Assembly: GCA_021846275.1 (NCBI GenBank) | Contig: JAJZBZ010000005.1 | Span: 62,001 to 126,000, forward strand | Length of the DNA: 64,000 nucleotides | Direction: 5' to 3' | Source: Acidobacteriota bacterium | Lineage (GTDB): Bacteria; Acidobacteriota; Terriglobia; Terriglobales; Acidobacteriaceae | In this document: positions 1-10,865 of the stretch, one piece after another | Numbering within the stretch: the first letter of the stretch is position 1 | Layout: each line of letters opens with the position of its first letter | Program-made: the position numbers and the translations under genes | The notes under the pieces: generated by a model | What the model was told of the DNA's origin: nothing | The model's input: only the letters and a program-made list of their open reading frames with translations | Databases searched by the model: none

Positions 1-1
1 A

Positions 2-715
2 GCGGCAAAGAAGGCGAAGGTTGCAGCGAAGCCGACGACGCCCGCGGAGACGACTCCGCACTGGCTGATTCACGCCGAACTGGAGACACCGCTGAACTCG
101 CGCACGGCGAAGGCGGGCGATCCGATTCAGGCGCGGGTTGTCGCGCCAGTCTATGACGCGAAGCATGCGTTGACGATTCCGCAGGGAGCGACGCTGGTGG
201 GGCGCGTGACGAAGACCAAGGCAGCGCGCTCATTTGGACGCAATGGGAATCTGCGCTTCAGCTTTCAGCAGTTGAAGTTGCCGGCAAAGCCCGCGCAAAA
301 CGTTCAAGGCTCGGTGACGGGCGCGATGGCCTCCGGCGGGAAGACGATGTCGATGGACGCCGAGGGGAATGTTTCACAGAAGAACAACGGCGGCGTGCTG
401 GCTCCGATTGCACTGGGAATTCTGGCCGGTCGCGCGCTGGACACGGATGGAAACATGACGGCGCAGACGGGCGTGGCGTCGAATGGATTTGGAGCGGCGG
501 GGCGCGTCGCCGGGATCATGGCGGGATCGCGTGCGCTGGCGGCGGGGATTGGGTTTTACGCCGTGGGCCTGAACATCAGCTCAACGTGGCTGCGACACGG
601 CCACGAGGTGGATTTTCCGCAGGGCACGCGGATTGACATTGACACGGCACCGCTGAACGAGCCGATTCTGAAGCCGCAGACGGCGACGGCAGCCACGGCG
701 GCAGCCGCTCACTGA
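2..715 (+). CDS. Secreted-type hypothetical protein with C-terminal glycine-rich segment (5' partial)
   Basis: The reading frame is open from base 2, so the start lies left of the window; the internal TTG at 170 is unlikely to be the real start. The visible part reads as a beta-rich domain (LIHAELETPLNSRTAKAGD, then IPQGATLVGRVTK), a glycine/alanine-rich hydrophobic stretch at about 420-570, and a closing segment around a FPQGTRIDIDT motif. The same order (IPxG motif, glycine zipper, final barrel-like motif) occurs in the secreted protein at 39703-40710, so the two look like distant paralogues. The function is unknown, and an envelope or secretion-related role is only inferred. The stop overlaps the convergent glycosyltransferase by 7 bases. 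Confidence 0.75.
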   Translation, partial: AAKKAKVAAKPTTPAETTPHWLIHAELETPLNSRTAKAGDPIQARVVAPVYDAKHALTIPQGATLVGRVTKTKAARSFGRNGNLRFSFQQLKLPAKPAQNVQGSVTGAMASGGKTMSMDAEGNVSQKNNGGVLAPIALGILAGRALDTDGNMTAQTGVASNGFGAAGRVAGIMAGSRALAAGIGFYAVGLNISSTWLRHGHEVDFPQGTRIDIDTAPLNEPILKPQTATAATAAAAH

Positions 716-1947
716 GTTCCAAGTGTGGCGCGCACGGCGGCGGTGACGCGCCGCTGATAGGCGGACCAGGACAACCGTTCTGCGCCTTCGAGCGCGGCGT
801 CGCTCATAGCTTTGAGGCGCTCGCGATCGCGATGCAGGACGAGCAATTTCTCGGCGATGGCCTGTGGTGCGCGGATGGGCACAAGGAAGCTGTCCGTGCC
901 GTCGCGGAGGATGTCTTCGCCGCCAGAGTTGGGCGTGGTGATGAGGGGCAGCCCTTGCGAGAGCGCTTCACCAAGTACCAGCGCCAGCCCCTCGAAAAGC
1001 GAGGGAAAGACAAAGACATCGTGCGCGCGCATCCGGGCCAGAACCTCGTCATGAGCGAGCGAAGGGAGCCAGCGATGACGGGCGCAGGCGGCGTTGAGCG
1101 AGGCGCAGGCGTCGGTGGGTTTGCGTCCGATGAGGGTGAGCGTCGCAGCGCTGCCGAGCGATTCGACGGCTTCGAGCAGGTCGGCGACGCCTTTGCGCTG
1201 CGAGAGTCCGCCGACAAAAAGCACGCGCAGCGGCAGCGAGCCGTCTGTCAACGGTCGCGGCGCGGCAATCTTCGAGGGCACTCCGAAGGGCGCGACGATG
1301 ATCTGTCCGGTGGAGCCGGGAAATTGATCCAACGTGCGGCGGACGAAGCTGCTGGGAACGAGGACGGTGTCGGCGAGCGAGAGTTCCTCGTCCTTGCGCG
1401 CGCATTTTTCGGCGCTGTCGGTGAGGGCTTTCAGAGTGTCGGCCCATTCCGGTCGGCGAGCGGCCTCTTCAGAGGCGATGGCGCGGCTGGCGCGCCAGTA
1501 GCCGATGGGCAGGTCGTAGATGCGGCGGAGGCCTCGCTCACGCGCCGCTCGAAACTGCTCCAGCGCGCCGTCCTCATAGGCGTAAACAGCGCGCAGGGCG
1601 GGGAAATCGGCGAGATGACGGGCAACGTGCCGGTCGAGATCGCGATAAACGGCGTCGGTGGAAAAGGCGCGGCGTTCGCCGGTGGTGAGGTGTTTTTTTC
1701 CGGCGCGCAGGAGGAGATTGCGCACCAGTTCGCGCGCGGGGCGGGTGTGAATTTTTTGATCGGGAAGCTGGACGCGGGCGCGACGCTCAAGCGTCCTGCG
1801 CAGGCTGGCGGGAACAAGCCGCGACCAGGGTGAATCAGGGTTCCAGTGGATGCAGGTGAAGCAGGCTGCGAGCAACTGCTCCTGGTCCAGCGCGGCGGCC
1901 ACGGCGGCCATGTTGGCGTTGCCGGTGGGATGGCTGAGCAGGACCAC
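709..1947 (-). CDS. Glycosyltransferase family 4 (GT-B fold)
   Basis: 412 residues from a GTG start. The N-terminal half begins VLLSHPTGNAN, a hydrophobic strand followed by a small loop typical of GT-B enzymes. The C-terminal Rossmann half carries LRVLFVGGLSQRKG and FPSLFEGLALVLGEALSQG, where the E-x7-E (EGLALVLGE) nucleotide-sugar binding motif is visible. It should transfer a sugar from a nucleotide donor in the cytoplasm; acceptor and linkage cannot be read from sequence. The GTG start is 3 bases past the guaA stop, so it is probably co-transcribed with guaA; an in-frame ATG 36 bases further in is a less likely start. Confidence 0.85.
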   Translation of the reverse strand: MVLLSHPTGNANMAAVAAALDQEQLLAACFTCIHWNPDSPWSRLVPASLRRTLERRARVQLPDQKIHTRPARELVRNLLLRAGKKHLTTGERRAFSTDAVYRDLDRHVARHLADFPALRAVYAYEDGALEQFRAARERGLRRIYDLPIGYWRASRAIASEEAARRPEWADTLKALTDSAEKCARKDEELSLADTVLVPSSFVRRTLDQFPGSTGQIIVAPFGVPSKIAAPRPLTDGSLPLRVLFVGGLSQRKGVADLLEAVESLGSAATLTLIGRKPTDACASLNAACARHRWLPSLAHDEVLARMRAHDVFVFPSLFEGLALVLGEALSQGLPLITTPNSGGEDILRDGTDSFLVPIRAPQAIAEKLLVLHRDRERLKAMSDAALEGAERLSWSAYQRRVTAAVRATLGTQ

Positions 1948-1950
1948 CGG

Positions 1951-3501
1951 CTACTCCCACTCGATGGTGCCGGGCGGCTTGGAGGTGATGTCGTAGACGA
2001 CGCGGTTGATGCCGCGGACCTCGTTGACGATGCGATTCGAGATGCGTTTGAGCAGGTCGTGCGGGAGCGGCGTCCAGTCGGCGGTCATGCCGTCCTCAGA
2101 GTGGACGGCGCGGATGGCGCAGGTGTAAGCGTAGGTGCGCTGGTCGCCCATGACGCCGACGCTGCGGACGGGCAGCAGCACGGCGAAGCTCTGCCAGATT
2201 TGCGAATACAGCCCGGCGGCCTTGATCTCGCTGACGACAATCTCGTCGGCATTCTGGAGGATGGCGACGCGATCCGGGGTGACTTCGCCGACGATGCGCA
2301 CGGCGAGTCCGGGGCCGGGAAATGGCTGGCGACCGAGAATCTCCTCGGGCATGCCGAGGTCGCGTCCGATGCGGCGGACTTCGTCCTTGAAGAGATCGCG
2401 GAGCGGCTCAATGAGCTTCATCTTCATCTGCTCGGGCAGTCCGCCGACGTTGTGGTGGCTCTTGATCGTCTGCGACGGCCCGCGCACGCTGGAGGACTCG
2501 ATGACATCGGGATAAAGCGTGCCCTGGACGAGCCACTCGATGGCACCGACCTGGGCGGCGATGCGCTCGGCCTCGGCGTCAAAGACCGCGATGAATTCGC
2601 GTCCGATGATCTTGCGCTTGGTCTCAGGATCGGTGACCGCGGCAAGCTCGCTCAGGAAGCGATCCGAAGCGTCGACGGGAACGAGGTTGAGGCCGAGTTT
2701 TTCGCGGAGATTCGCAGTGACCTGGGCGAATTCGTTTTTGCGCAGAACGCCGTTGTTGACGAAGACGCAGGTGAGCTGGTTGCCAATGGCGCGGTGGACG
2801 AGGACGGCGGCGACGGAAGAATCGACGCCGCCGGAGAGCGCGCAAAGCACATGGCCGGAGCCGACTTTTTCGCGGATGGAGGCGACGGTGGATTCGATGA
2901 ACTTTGCGGCGGTCCAGTCGGCGGTGGCGGCGCAGGCGCCGAAGACGAAGTTGCGCAGAAGCTGAGCGCCGAGCGGGGTGTGATGGACCTCCGGATGAAA
3001 CTGCACGGCCCAGATGCGGCGAGCGTCGTCGGCGATCCCGGCCAGCGCATTGGAAGTCTGCGCGATGAGGCGGAAGCCGTCGGGCAACTGCTGGGCTTCG
3101 TCGCCGTGACTCATCCAGGCTTCGATCTTCGACGGCAGTCCGGCAAAGAGCACCGAATCGGAATCGAGGATCGAGACCTCGGCGTGGCCGTATTCGCGGC
3201 GCGCGGCCGAGGCGACGCGACCGCCGAGATGGTGGACGATGAATTGCAGGCCATAGCAGATGCCGAGCACGGGCAGTCCCATGGCGAGGATGGCGGCGTC
3301 GGTCGGCGGCGCGTCGGCGTCATAGACCGAACTGGGACCGCCGGAAAGAATGAGGCCAATCGGCTGGTGCGAGCGAATCTCGTCGAGCGAAGCCGTGCAG
3401 GGCAGGACGACGGAAAAAACGCTGAACTCGCGGATGCGGCGCGCAATAAGCTGCGTATACTGAGACCCGAAGTCGAGGATGACAATGGTTTGTGCTGGCA
3501 C
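1951..3501 (-). CDS. guaA: GMP synthase (glutamine-hydrolysing)
   Basis: Converts XMP to GMP using ATP and glutamine. The N-terminal class I amidotransferase domain shows [19 protein letters not shown], the catalytic Cys in GICYGLQF, and FHPEVHHT. The PP-loop ATP pyrophosphatase motif is [12 protein letters not shown]. The C-terminal dimerisation domain ends [11 protein letters not shown], the usual GuaA terminus. The frame stays open far upstream, but homology begins at the GTG at 3501 ([12 protein letters not shown]), giving 516 residues, the normal family length. The downstream glycosyltransferase follows after 3 bases. Confidence 0.97.
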   Translation of the reverse strand: MPAQTIVILDFGSQYTQLIARRIREFSVFSVVLPCTASLDEIRSHQPIGLILSGGPSSVYDADAPPTDAAILAMGLPVLGICYGLQFIVHHLGGRVASAARREYGHAEVSILDSDSVLFAGLPSKIEAWMSHGDEAQQLPDGFRLIAQTSNALAGIADDARRIWAVQFHPEVHHTPLGAQLLRNFVFGACAATADWTAAKFIESTVASIREKVGSGHVLCALSGGVDSSVAAVLVHRAIGNQLTCVFVNNGVLRKNEFAQVTANLREKLGLNLVPVDASDRFLSELAAVTDPETKRKIIGREFIAVFDAEAERIAAQVGAIEWLVQGTLYPDVIESSSVRGPSQTIKSHHNVGGLPEQMKMKLIEPLRDLFKDEVRRIGRDLGMPEEILGRQPFPGPGLAVRIVGEVTPDRVAILQNADEIVVSEIKAAGLYSQIWQSFAVLLPVRSVGVMGDQRTYAYTCAIRAVHSEDGMTADWTPLPHDLLKRISNRIVNEVRGINRVVYDITSKPPGTIEWE

Positions 3502-3617
3502 GTATTCAGTGTGGCACGAGGGATGGGGCCGAATGCAAGCGATCACGGGTGATTGAAGGCGGGCGTTCCGGGATGGGTGGGAAATTGACGGGGATCGACG
3601 GGGAATGGAGGATTCGC

Positions 3618-4847
3618 GTGGAGAATGGTCGGAACAGAGGTTACGGGAGCGGCGGTTGCGGGAGCGGCGCTGCGGCGCGGGCCGCAGCAGGTTGGTTGTT
3701 TGCGGGGCGGTTGCTGGCAGGATGCCTGCTGGCGGGGTGGTCAGCCGTTGCGCTGGCGGCTGCGCCGACGGTTGGGCCGGCTGCGAAGCCGCAGACAGCC
3801 ACCGTGGCCGAGCGCGTGGAAACCGGCGTGCTGGGCGGAGCCTCGTATCGGATCGATATGCCGACGCACTGGAACGGCACGCTGATTGTGTATTACCACG
3901 GTTACTCGGAGACGCCGGTGGTCTTTGAAAAAGGCGAGGACAACACGGTGGGCAGCGGGTTTGCCGGGCGCGGATTTGCAGTGGTGCAATCCGGCTACTC
4001 GGTGGCGGGATTTGCGGTTGAGCAGGCGATGAGCGAGACGGAGACGCTGCGACGCTACTTCGTGGCGCACTATGGGCAGCCGCGCGAGACATATGTGACG
4101 GGCCACTCAATGGGCGGCGAACTGACCATGGCCACGATTGAAAGCTATCCAGGCCGCTACAACGGGGCGCTGGCGCTGTGTGGGCTGCTGGAGCCGACGA
4201 CCTGGGCCATTGAGCACGGCGGAGCGATGCTGGCGGCCTTCGACTACTATTATCCGGGTCTGATTCCAGGGCCGGAGCATGTGGCGGCGAGTGTGGACCT
4301 CAGTTCCACGCTGGCGAAAAAAGTTCAGACGCATCTGCATGACAATCCGACCGGGTACGCGGAGATGAAGGCGCTTGGCCACTTCAAAACGGATGAGGAT
4401 ATGGCGGGGGTGCTGGTGTTTTTTGCCTTTATAGAGCGGGATTTCGAGCAGAAGCTGGGCGCGCCGTTGCTGAACAACGCGAACCTGATTTACTTTGGCG
4501 GGCCGGATGACAATGCGCTGAACGCGGGCGTTCGTCGCTATACGGCCTCGAATGCGGCGCTGGGTTATCTGAAGACGTGGTACACGCCGACGGGCGTTCT
4601 GGACCGACCCATGCTGGCCGTGCATACGACCTATGATCCGGTCATTCCGCCGGATACTGTGAGCCTGTACGCAGACCAGGTGCAGCGGATGGGAAGCAGC
4701 CGGTTTTTTGTGCAGCAGTTTGTGGAGGCCGACGGGCACTGCAACATCAGCCCGGAGCAGACGCTGACGGCGATGGACGAACTGCTGGACTGGGTGCATG
4801 ACGGACATCGGCCGACGGCAGGACTGGTGCCGGAGCAGGCGCACTGA
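3618..4847 (+). CDS. Exported alpha/beta hydrolase
   Basis: 409 residues from the GTG at 3618, chosen because GGAGG (3607-3611) lies 6 bases upstream; the ATG at 3573 is an in-frame alternative. The N-terminus has a hydrophobic stretch ending [10 protein letters not shown], consistent with a signal peptide. The nucleophile elbow is GHSMGGE, preceded by an oxyanion-type YYHGYSE. A late Asp ([11 protein letters not shown]) and His (DGHCN) complete a plausible catalytic triad. The substrate is unknown; esterase or peptidase-like activity is possible. It is divergent from guaA, with about 115 bases between the starts. Confidence 0.8.
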   Translation: MENGRNRGYGSGGCGSGAAARAAAGWLFAGRLLAGCLLAGWSAVALAAAPTVGPAAKPQTATVAERVETGVLGGASYRIDMPTHWNGTLIVYYHGYSETPVVFEKGEDNTVGSGFAGRGFAVVQSGYSVAGFAVEQAMSETETLRRYFVAHYGQPRETYVTGHSMGGELTMATIESYPGRYNGALALCGLLEPTTWAIEHGGAMLAAFDYYYPGLIPGPEHVAASVDLSSTLAKKVQTHLHDNPTGYAEMKALGHFKTDEDMAGVLVFFAFIERDFEQKLGAPLLNNANLIYFGGPDDNALNAGVRRYTASNAALGYLKTWYTPTGVLDRPMLAVHTTYDPVIPPDTVSLYADQVQRMGSSRFFVQQFVEADGHCNISPEQTLTAMDELLDWVHDGHRPTAGLVPEQAH

Positions 4848-4960
4848 GCGTTGTGTGTCTTCGAGCAACCACGCGTCTGCTGCCTGCAATGGGGATGGGC
4901 CGAGGCAAGCTGCTGGCAATGGTTGCGGGCGGCGTCTCTGAGGTGCGTTCGGGAAAGCCG

Positions 4961-5572
4961 TCAGTTCGCCGGCTTCGCGGCGGCGAGAATCCGCTCGGCG
5001 TGGTCGGGAAATTTGCGAATCAGCCAGCGCAGAAGCTCCACCTGATCGGCTCCCGTGGCGCGGCGCACCTGAATCAGAAGTTTTTCGCGGGACGGACGAT
5101 CCAGCGTCAGGTTTTTCGCGCCTTCGTTGCAGACTGAGCAGAGGGCGCGAAGATTCGACGGGTCATCGCCTCCGCCCATCGATTTGTCGACGATGTGGCC
5201 GATGTGAAGACGCGTCTTTCTGGCTGGATCGAACGGATGCGGTTCGCCGGCGACAGCGCCGCACATCTGGCAGGTGAAGCCGTTGCGGTCGAGCACGAAC
5301 GCGCGCGTCTCTTTCGAGATGCCACGCTCGAAGGCTGGCTGCGGTTTGGCGTTGAGCAGCAGGTACTGTCCCGGCTTCAGGTCGCTGCGATCATTGTGCG
5401 TGAGAATTGAGTAGCCCTCTTCGATGCGTAGCTCGCGCACGCGACGCGCCCATTCGCTGGCATCGCCGGAGGCTTCACGCAATTCTTTCGATTCGAGCAC
5501 TCTTCCGATGTTTTCAAGGAAGAACGCTCGCAGTTTTGCGCGTGAGCCGTGGGATCGTTTTGCCATCGGCAT
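4961..5572 (-). CDS. HNH endonuclease, probable type II restriction enzyme
   Basis: 203 residues. Residues about 10-75 look like a small winged-helix-type DNA-binding domain of the kind fused to HNH restriction enzymes. The HNH/zinc module follows: C101-x2-C104, H123-x2-H126 (LHIGHIVDKSMGGG), N140 and C145-x2-C148. The gene lies 5 bases downstream of a C5-cytosine methylase in the same direction, the classic arrangement for a restriction-modification pair. It should cleave DNA in the cytoplasm at the site protected by that methylase; the recognition sequence cannot be deduced. A housekeeping HNH nuclease is less likely given the partner. Confidence 0.85.
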   Translation of the reverse strand: MPMAKRSHGSRAKLRAFFLENIGRVLESKELREASGDASEWARRVRELRIEEGYSILTHNDRSDLKPGQYLLLNAKPQPAFERGISKETRAFVLDRNGFTCQMCGAVAGEPHPFDPARKTRLHIGHIVDKSMGGGDDPSNLRALCSVCNEGAKNLTLDRPSREKLLIQVRRATGADQVELLRWLIRKFPDHAERILAAAKPAN

Positions 5573-5577
5573 CGATT

Positions 5578-6648
5578 CTATCCCGCTGCGACGGTGAAGA
5601 TGCGCGGCGTGAGCAAGGCCGCTTTCAGGTTTTCGGCGACGGCGTGAGCAAATGGAGGTGGAAACGCATTGCCAACCTGCCGATACGTCTGCGTTTTGGT
5701 TCCGGCAAACTGCCAGTCATCGGGGAAACCCTGAATGCGCGCGACCATGCGGACCGTGAGGCGCGGCATTCCGAGAAAATCCTTCGGCGGCGGCTCGTTG
5801 GCGATGCCGCGACCGTCCACGCCGAGCGTTGCCCAGGCCGCGCGCGCGCGAGTCGGGCCGAGGTCGGGGCCGCCGTGCTTGTGAGAGCCGCCGACGACGG
5901 TGGGCGCAATTTCATCGGCGTGCCTGGCCCACGCTTCGGCACCGCGCCATCCCGCGCTGGACATCAGGTCATGAAGCGTTTCGCCGACGGTCTTCGGCTG
6001 AATCGCAGAAGGTTGCGGCCAGGAAAAATGCTCTTTCATGTCTCTGCGAAGCGCGACGAAAACCACTCTGGGGCGAAGCTGCGGGACGGAAAAATCGGAG
6101 GCGTTCATCAGCTTCCATCCCGGCTCATAGCCGAGGCGAATCAACTCTTTTCGGACGAATCCCCGGTATTCCTGAAAGACGGCATCGAGAAATCCACGCA
6201 CGTTTTCGATCATGATGGCGCGCGGACGAATTTGATCGACGAGGCGAATGAGCGCGGGGAAAAGATTGCGCTCGTCCTGCTTGCCAAGCTGCTTTCCGGC
6301 GACGGAAAACGGCGGACAGGGCAATCCGCCGGAGAGCAGATCGACGCCCTGAAAGGCCGATCCGTCGAAGGTGTTCAGGTCGGTCTCGATCACGTTCCAT
6401 GTGGGACGGTTGAGGCGAAGCGTGGCGCAGGCGTGGCGGTCGATCTCGACCAGTCCGGCGTGCTCGAAGCCAGCGCGTTCGAGTCCGATGGCCTGGCCAC
6501 CGGCACCGGCGCAAAGCTCCAGAGTGGTGAGGCCGCTGCTGCCTGTCGAAACCGGATGCCTCCAGGGAGCGGCTGTTTTCCACGGATTTTCCGGCCCGGT
6601 GGTTAATTCGGGAAAGAGAAGCGCGGTCTTTTTTCGAGGCAGTCGCAT
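5578..6648 (-). CDS. DNA (cytosine-5) methyltransferase
   Basis: 356 residues. SAM-binding motif I is LELCAGAGGQAIGLE (about 43-57). The catalytic motif IV is GGLPCPPFSVAG with Cys111. ENVRGF (motif VI) and QLRPRVVFVALRR (motif VIII) follow. The variable target-recognition region includes GGSHKHGGPDLGPTRARAAW, before RIQGFPDDW and YRQVGNAFPPPFAHAV (motifs IX-X). All catalytic motifs are intact and ordered. It should methylate C5 of cytosine and protect the host from the downstream HNH nuclease. About 120 bases separate it from the carboxylesterase. Confidence 0.95.
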   Translation of the reverse strand: MRLPRKKTALLFPELTTGPENPWKTAAPWRHPVSTGSSGLTTLELCAGAGGQAIGLERAGFEHAGLVEIDRHACATLRLNRPTWNVIETDLNTFDGSAFQGVDLLSGGLPCPPFSVAGKQLGKQDERNLFPALIRLVDQIRPRAIMIENVRGFLDAVFQEYRGFVRKELIRLGYEPGWKLMNASDFSVPQLRPRVVFVALRRDMKEHFSWPQPSAIQPKTVGETLHDLMSSAGWRGAEAWARHADEIAPTVVGGSHKHGGPDLGPTRARAAWATLGVDGRGIANEPPPKDFLGMPRLTVRMVARIQGFPDDWQFAGTKTQTYRQVGNAFPPPFAHAVAENLKAALLTPRIFTVAAG

Positions 6649-6769
6649 GGGTCAGGGCAATCGCGGACATCGGGAAGAAGTCAGCGCCATTATCTCACGC
6701 ATTCCGCACGCCGAACGACGAAACAGCGCTGCCCGCGCGGCTGAAGCCCGCACACTCAGACGACGTATC

Positions 6770-8353
<1,584 letters not shown>

Positions 8354-8548
8354 TTGTCTCCCCTCGGCTAACACCATACACGAGCCGGGAAACGAGCGCG
8401 CGGGAAAGAGATTGTGCGCGTGTTGAAAGGCTAAGATGAAACACGGATGCGAGGCGAAGATTTGCAGCGAGGTTGCAGCGCGACGGGCTGGCGAGCGGCG
8501 GCGCGGGCCGAGCCGGTTGCGGGGCCAATTTCGGAGCCAGTTCCAGAT

Positions 8549-9466
8549 ATGGTCGCGAGGCTGATTCCGGAGCGAATTCCGGAGCGAATTCTGGACGCGC
8601 ACATCCACTTCTTCGATCCGAGGCGTCCGGGTGGGATTCCCTGGCCGACGCCGGCGGATGGAGTGCTCTATCAGCCTGCGCTGCCGGAGCGCTATTCCGC
8701 TCTGGTCGAGCCGCTGGGCGTGGGCGCGGCGATTGCCGTGGAGGCCAGTCCGCTGCGCGCCGATAATGACTGGCTGCTCAATGTGGCGGCGAGCGACGGG
8801 CGGATCGTTGGGGTGGTGGGGAATCTGGATCCGGCGGCGGAGGATTTTGCGCGCGAACTGGGCCGGCTTTGTGAACTGGCCCGGGTTCTGGAACAGGGTC
8901 GGCTGCGCGGGCGGCGATTGCTGGTGGGGCTACGCAGCGGCAATCTGTGGGGGCGCGATCTGGCGCGGGATGTGGCGGATGGCCGCACGCTGGACCATCT
9001 GCGGCTGGTGGCGGAAGCGGGATTGACGCTGGATGTGGCGAATCCGGATTTTGCGCTGGTTGGGGCTGTTCTGCGCATCGCCGAGCGTGTGCCGGAGCTG
9101 CGGATCGTGGTCGATCATCTGCCGACGATGCGCGTGGTCGAGGCGGAGCGGCAGCGCTGGTGCGCGCTGCTGGCGGAGATGGGGCGGAGCGGAAACATCT
9201 TTGCGAAGATTTCGGAGATTCCGCAGCGGGTGGGCGGGCGGATTCCGCGCGAGGCCGGGTTTTATCAGCCGAAGCTGGAGGCGATTCGCGCCAGCCTGGG
9301 GGAGGATCGGCTGATCTTTGGCAGCGACTGGCCGAACAGCGACAGGTGGCTGAATTTTGACGAGACGCTGGCGCTGGTGCGGGAGTGCGTGGCGGGGTGG
9401 AGCGAGTCGGCATTGCGGAAGTTTTACCGGGACAATGCGCGGCGGGTGTATGGGCTGGATGGATAG
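8549..9466 (+). CDS. Amidohydrolase-2 family protein (TIM-barrel lactonase type)
   Basis: 305 residues from the ATG at 8549; the frame extends to 8447 but the extra N-terminus is low-complexity. Metal-ligand motif LDAHIHFFDP opens the barrel, VVDHLPT carries the conserved His, and FGSDWPNSD carries the catalytic Asp near the C-terminus. This pattern matches the L-fuconolactonase / pyrone-dicarboxylate lactonase branch. The DNA just after the start contains short direct repeats (encoding RIPERIPERIL). It is probably a cytoplasmic sugar-acid lactonase, substrate unproven. Confidence 0.85.
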   Translation: MVARLIPERIPERILDAHIHFFDPRRPGGIPWPTPADGVLYQPALPERYSALVEPLGVGAAIAVEASPLRADNDWLLNVAASDGRIVGVVGNLDPAAEDFARELGRLCELARVLEQGRLRGRRLLVGLRSGNLWGRDLARDVADGRTLDHLRLVAEAGLTLDVANPDFALVGAVLRIAERVPELRIVVDHLPTMRVVEAERQRWCALLAEMGRSGNIFAKISEIPQRVGGRIPREAGFYQPKLEAIRASLGEDRLIFGSDWPNSDRWLNFDETLALVRECVAGWSESALRKFYRDNARRVYGLDG

Positions 9467-9600
9467 GGGGACGCGGGTGGCGCGCGGGGCTGGAGTCTGG
9501 TAGACTGGAGGTTCTGAGCGTTTGCAGAAGAAACAACGCAAAAATTCCGCCTGAGAACCTGGGTTTGAGAAGCTGACCGGGAACCTGGCTTGTGAGGGTG

Positions 9601-9617
9601 TGGACGGATAAGGTCCA
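9601..9617 (+). promoter_or_regulatory. Small hairpin in the rplS leader
   Basis: TGGAC (9601-9605) pairs with GTCCA (9613-9617) about 45 bases before the rplS start. The 194-base leader also holds two direct copies of GAACCTGG followed by TT. L19 leaders regulate in some phyla, so a regulatory role is possible but unproven here. Confidence 0.25.
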
Positions 9618-9660
9618 TGCCAGAGCGGCGAGCGCAGGCAGGCGAACGAGGAAAGAAATC

Positions 9661-10020
9661 ATGTCGATTCATCCGGTGATGCAGCGGTTGGCGGAGAAGC
9701 TGAAGCGTACGGACCTGCCTGAGTTCAAGGCGGGCGATCAGGTGCGCGTGCAGGTGAAGATCAAGGAAGGCGAGAAGGAGCGTTTGCAGGCCTTCGAGGG
9801 ACTGGTGATTGCGGTTAACCACGGGCCGCAGGGCAGCTTCACCGTGCGGAAGATGAGCTTTGGACAGGGCGTGGAGAGGATTTTCCCGTTCAACTCCAAG
9901 GTCGTCGACAAGGTGGAAAAGATCCGCAGCTACCGTGTGCGCCGCGCGAAGCTGTTCTACATGCGCGGACTGCGCGGCAAGGCGGCGCGGATGCGCGAAG
10001 TGGCCCGCGAGCAGGCGTAA
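9661..10020 (+). CDS. rplS: 50S ribosomal protein L19
   Basis: 119 residues, the usual family length. It starts [20 protein letters not shown] and carries the family core [30 protein letters not shown] and VERIFPFNS, ending with a basic tail. L19 sits at the 30S-50S interface. The ATG at 9661 has GAGGAAAG at good spacing; the longer frame from 9592 is not homologous. The usual upstream partners (rpsP, rimM, trmD) are absent; an amidohydrolase precedes it. A strong terminator-like hairpin follows and rnhB comes next. Confidence 0.97.
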   Translation: MSIHPVMQRLAEKLKRTDLPEFKAGDQVRVQVKIKEGEKERLQAFEGLVIAVNHGPQGSFTVRKMSFGQGVERIFPFNSKVVDKVEKIRSYRVRRAKLFYMRGLRGKAARMREVAREQA

Positions 10021-10041
10021 GAACGCGCGGACAGAAAATGG

Positions 10042-10084
10042 GAAAAGCCCCGGCGGCGAATGACGAAAGCAGCCGGGGCTTTTC
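10042..10084. terminator. Intrinsic terminator after rplS
   Basis: A perfect 13-base inverted repeat (10042-10054 with 10072-10084, core AAAAGCCCCGGC / GCCGGGGCTTTT) and a 17-base loop. The 3' arm ends in four T before C on the + strand and the mirror arm is A-rich. It lies 22 bases past the rplS stop and inside the longest frame of rnhB, arguing for a downstream rnhB start. Confidence 0.75.
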
Positions 10085-10115
10085 TGCGTTCGAGCGGATG
10101 AGGATGAGCGTGGGG

Positions 10116-10751
10116 ATGAAGCAGAGCGCTTGCGGATGGGAGATGGAACTGGCGGCGTGGGCTGGCGGTGCGGTGCGCGTGGCCGGGGTGGATGAGGTGG
10201 GCCGCGGGCCGCTGTTTGGGCCGGTGGTTGCGGCGGCGGTGGTGTTGCCGACGGAGTGCGCTGGCGACGCGGCGCGGCTGGCGGGGCTGAATGATTCCAA
10301 GCTGCTGAAAGAGGCGGAGCGCGAGCGTCTGGCCGGAGAGATTCGAGAGTTGGCTGTCGCCTGGGCCGTGGCGCGCGTGGACGTGGCGACGATCGATCGC
10401 GTGAATATACGCGAGGCGACGCGGATGGCGATGCGGATGGCAATCGGCGAAGTCGCGGCGGATTTCGCGCTGGTGGATGGGAATTGCGCGGTGGATTTGT
10501 CCGGCCTGAGCTGCGGGCAGCGGACGGTGGTCAAGGGCGACCGGCTTTCGATGTCGATTGCGGCGGCGAGCGTGGTGGCGAAGGTGGATCGCGACGGGCT
10601 GATGCGGCGGATGGACGCGGAGTTTCCCGGCTATGGCCTGGCGCGTCACAAGGGCTACGGGACGGCCGAGCATCTGGCGGCGCTGCGGCGGCTGGGCGCG
10701 ACGGATGAGCACAGGCGGAGTTTTCGTCCGGTGCGCGAAGCGCTGGGGTGA
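10116..10751 (+). CDS. rnhB: Ribonuclease HII
   Basis: Removes RNA from RNA-DNA hybrids and misincorporated ribonucleotides. The active-site motif VAGVDEVGRGPLFGP gives the first Asp-Glu pair, followed by LVDGN and KGDRLSMSIAAASVVAKV with later acidic residues. The start is uncertain: the frame runs from 10038 but would cross the rplS terminator, so one of the ATGs at 10098, 10104 or 10116 is more likely. With 10116 the protein has 211 residues, normal for the family. The rplS-rnhB neighbourhood is common in bacteria. Confidence 0.93.
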   Translation: MKQSACGWEMELAAWAGGAVRVAGVDEVGRGPLFGPVVAAAVVLPTECAGDAARLAGLNDSKLLKEAERERLAGEIRELAVAWAVARVDVATIDRVNIREATRMAMRMAIGEVAADFALVDGNCAVDLSGLSCGQRTVVKGDRLSMSIAAASVVAKVDRDGLMRRMDAEFPGYGLARHKGYGTAEHLAALRRLGATDEHRRSFRPVREALG

Positions 10752-10865
10752 TTGCGGCGGGATGGCGCCTGATTGCGGCGGGATTCGGTGAGGCGCGTGC
10801 GGTTATGCTGAAGAGAGATTGAAACTGGACGACGAAGCAGCGGAAAGAACGGAGCGCGCGCGGAC

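Noticed and set aside
1846-3552. Long open frames on the strand opposite to guaA and other genes
   Set aside because: Mirror frames caused by high G+C; no start signals or family motifs.
3492-3617. Longer N-terminus for the alpha/beta hydrolase
   Set aside because: It would overlap the guaA start and lacks a Shine-Dalgarno sequence; GTG 3618 has GGAGG.
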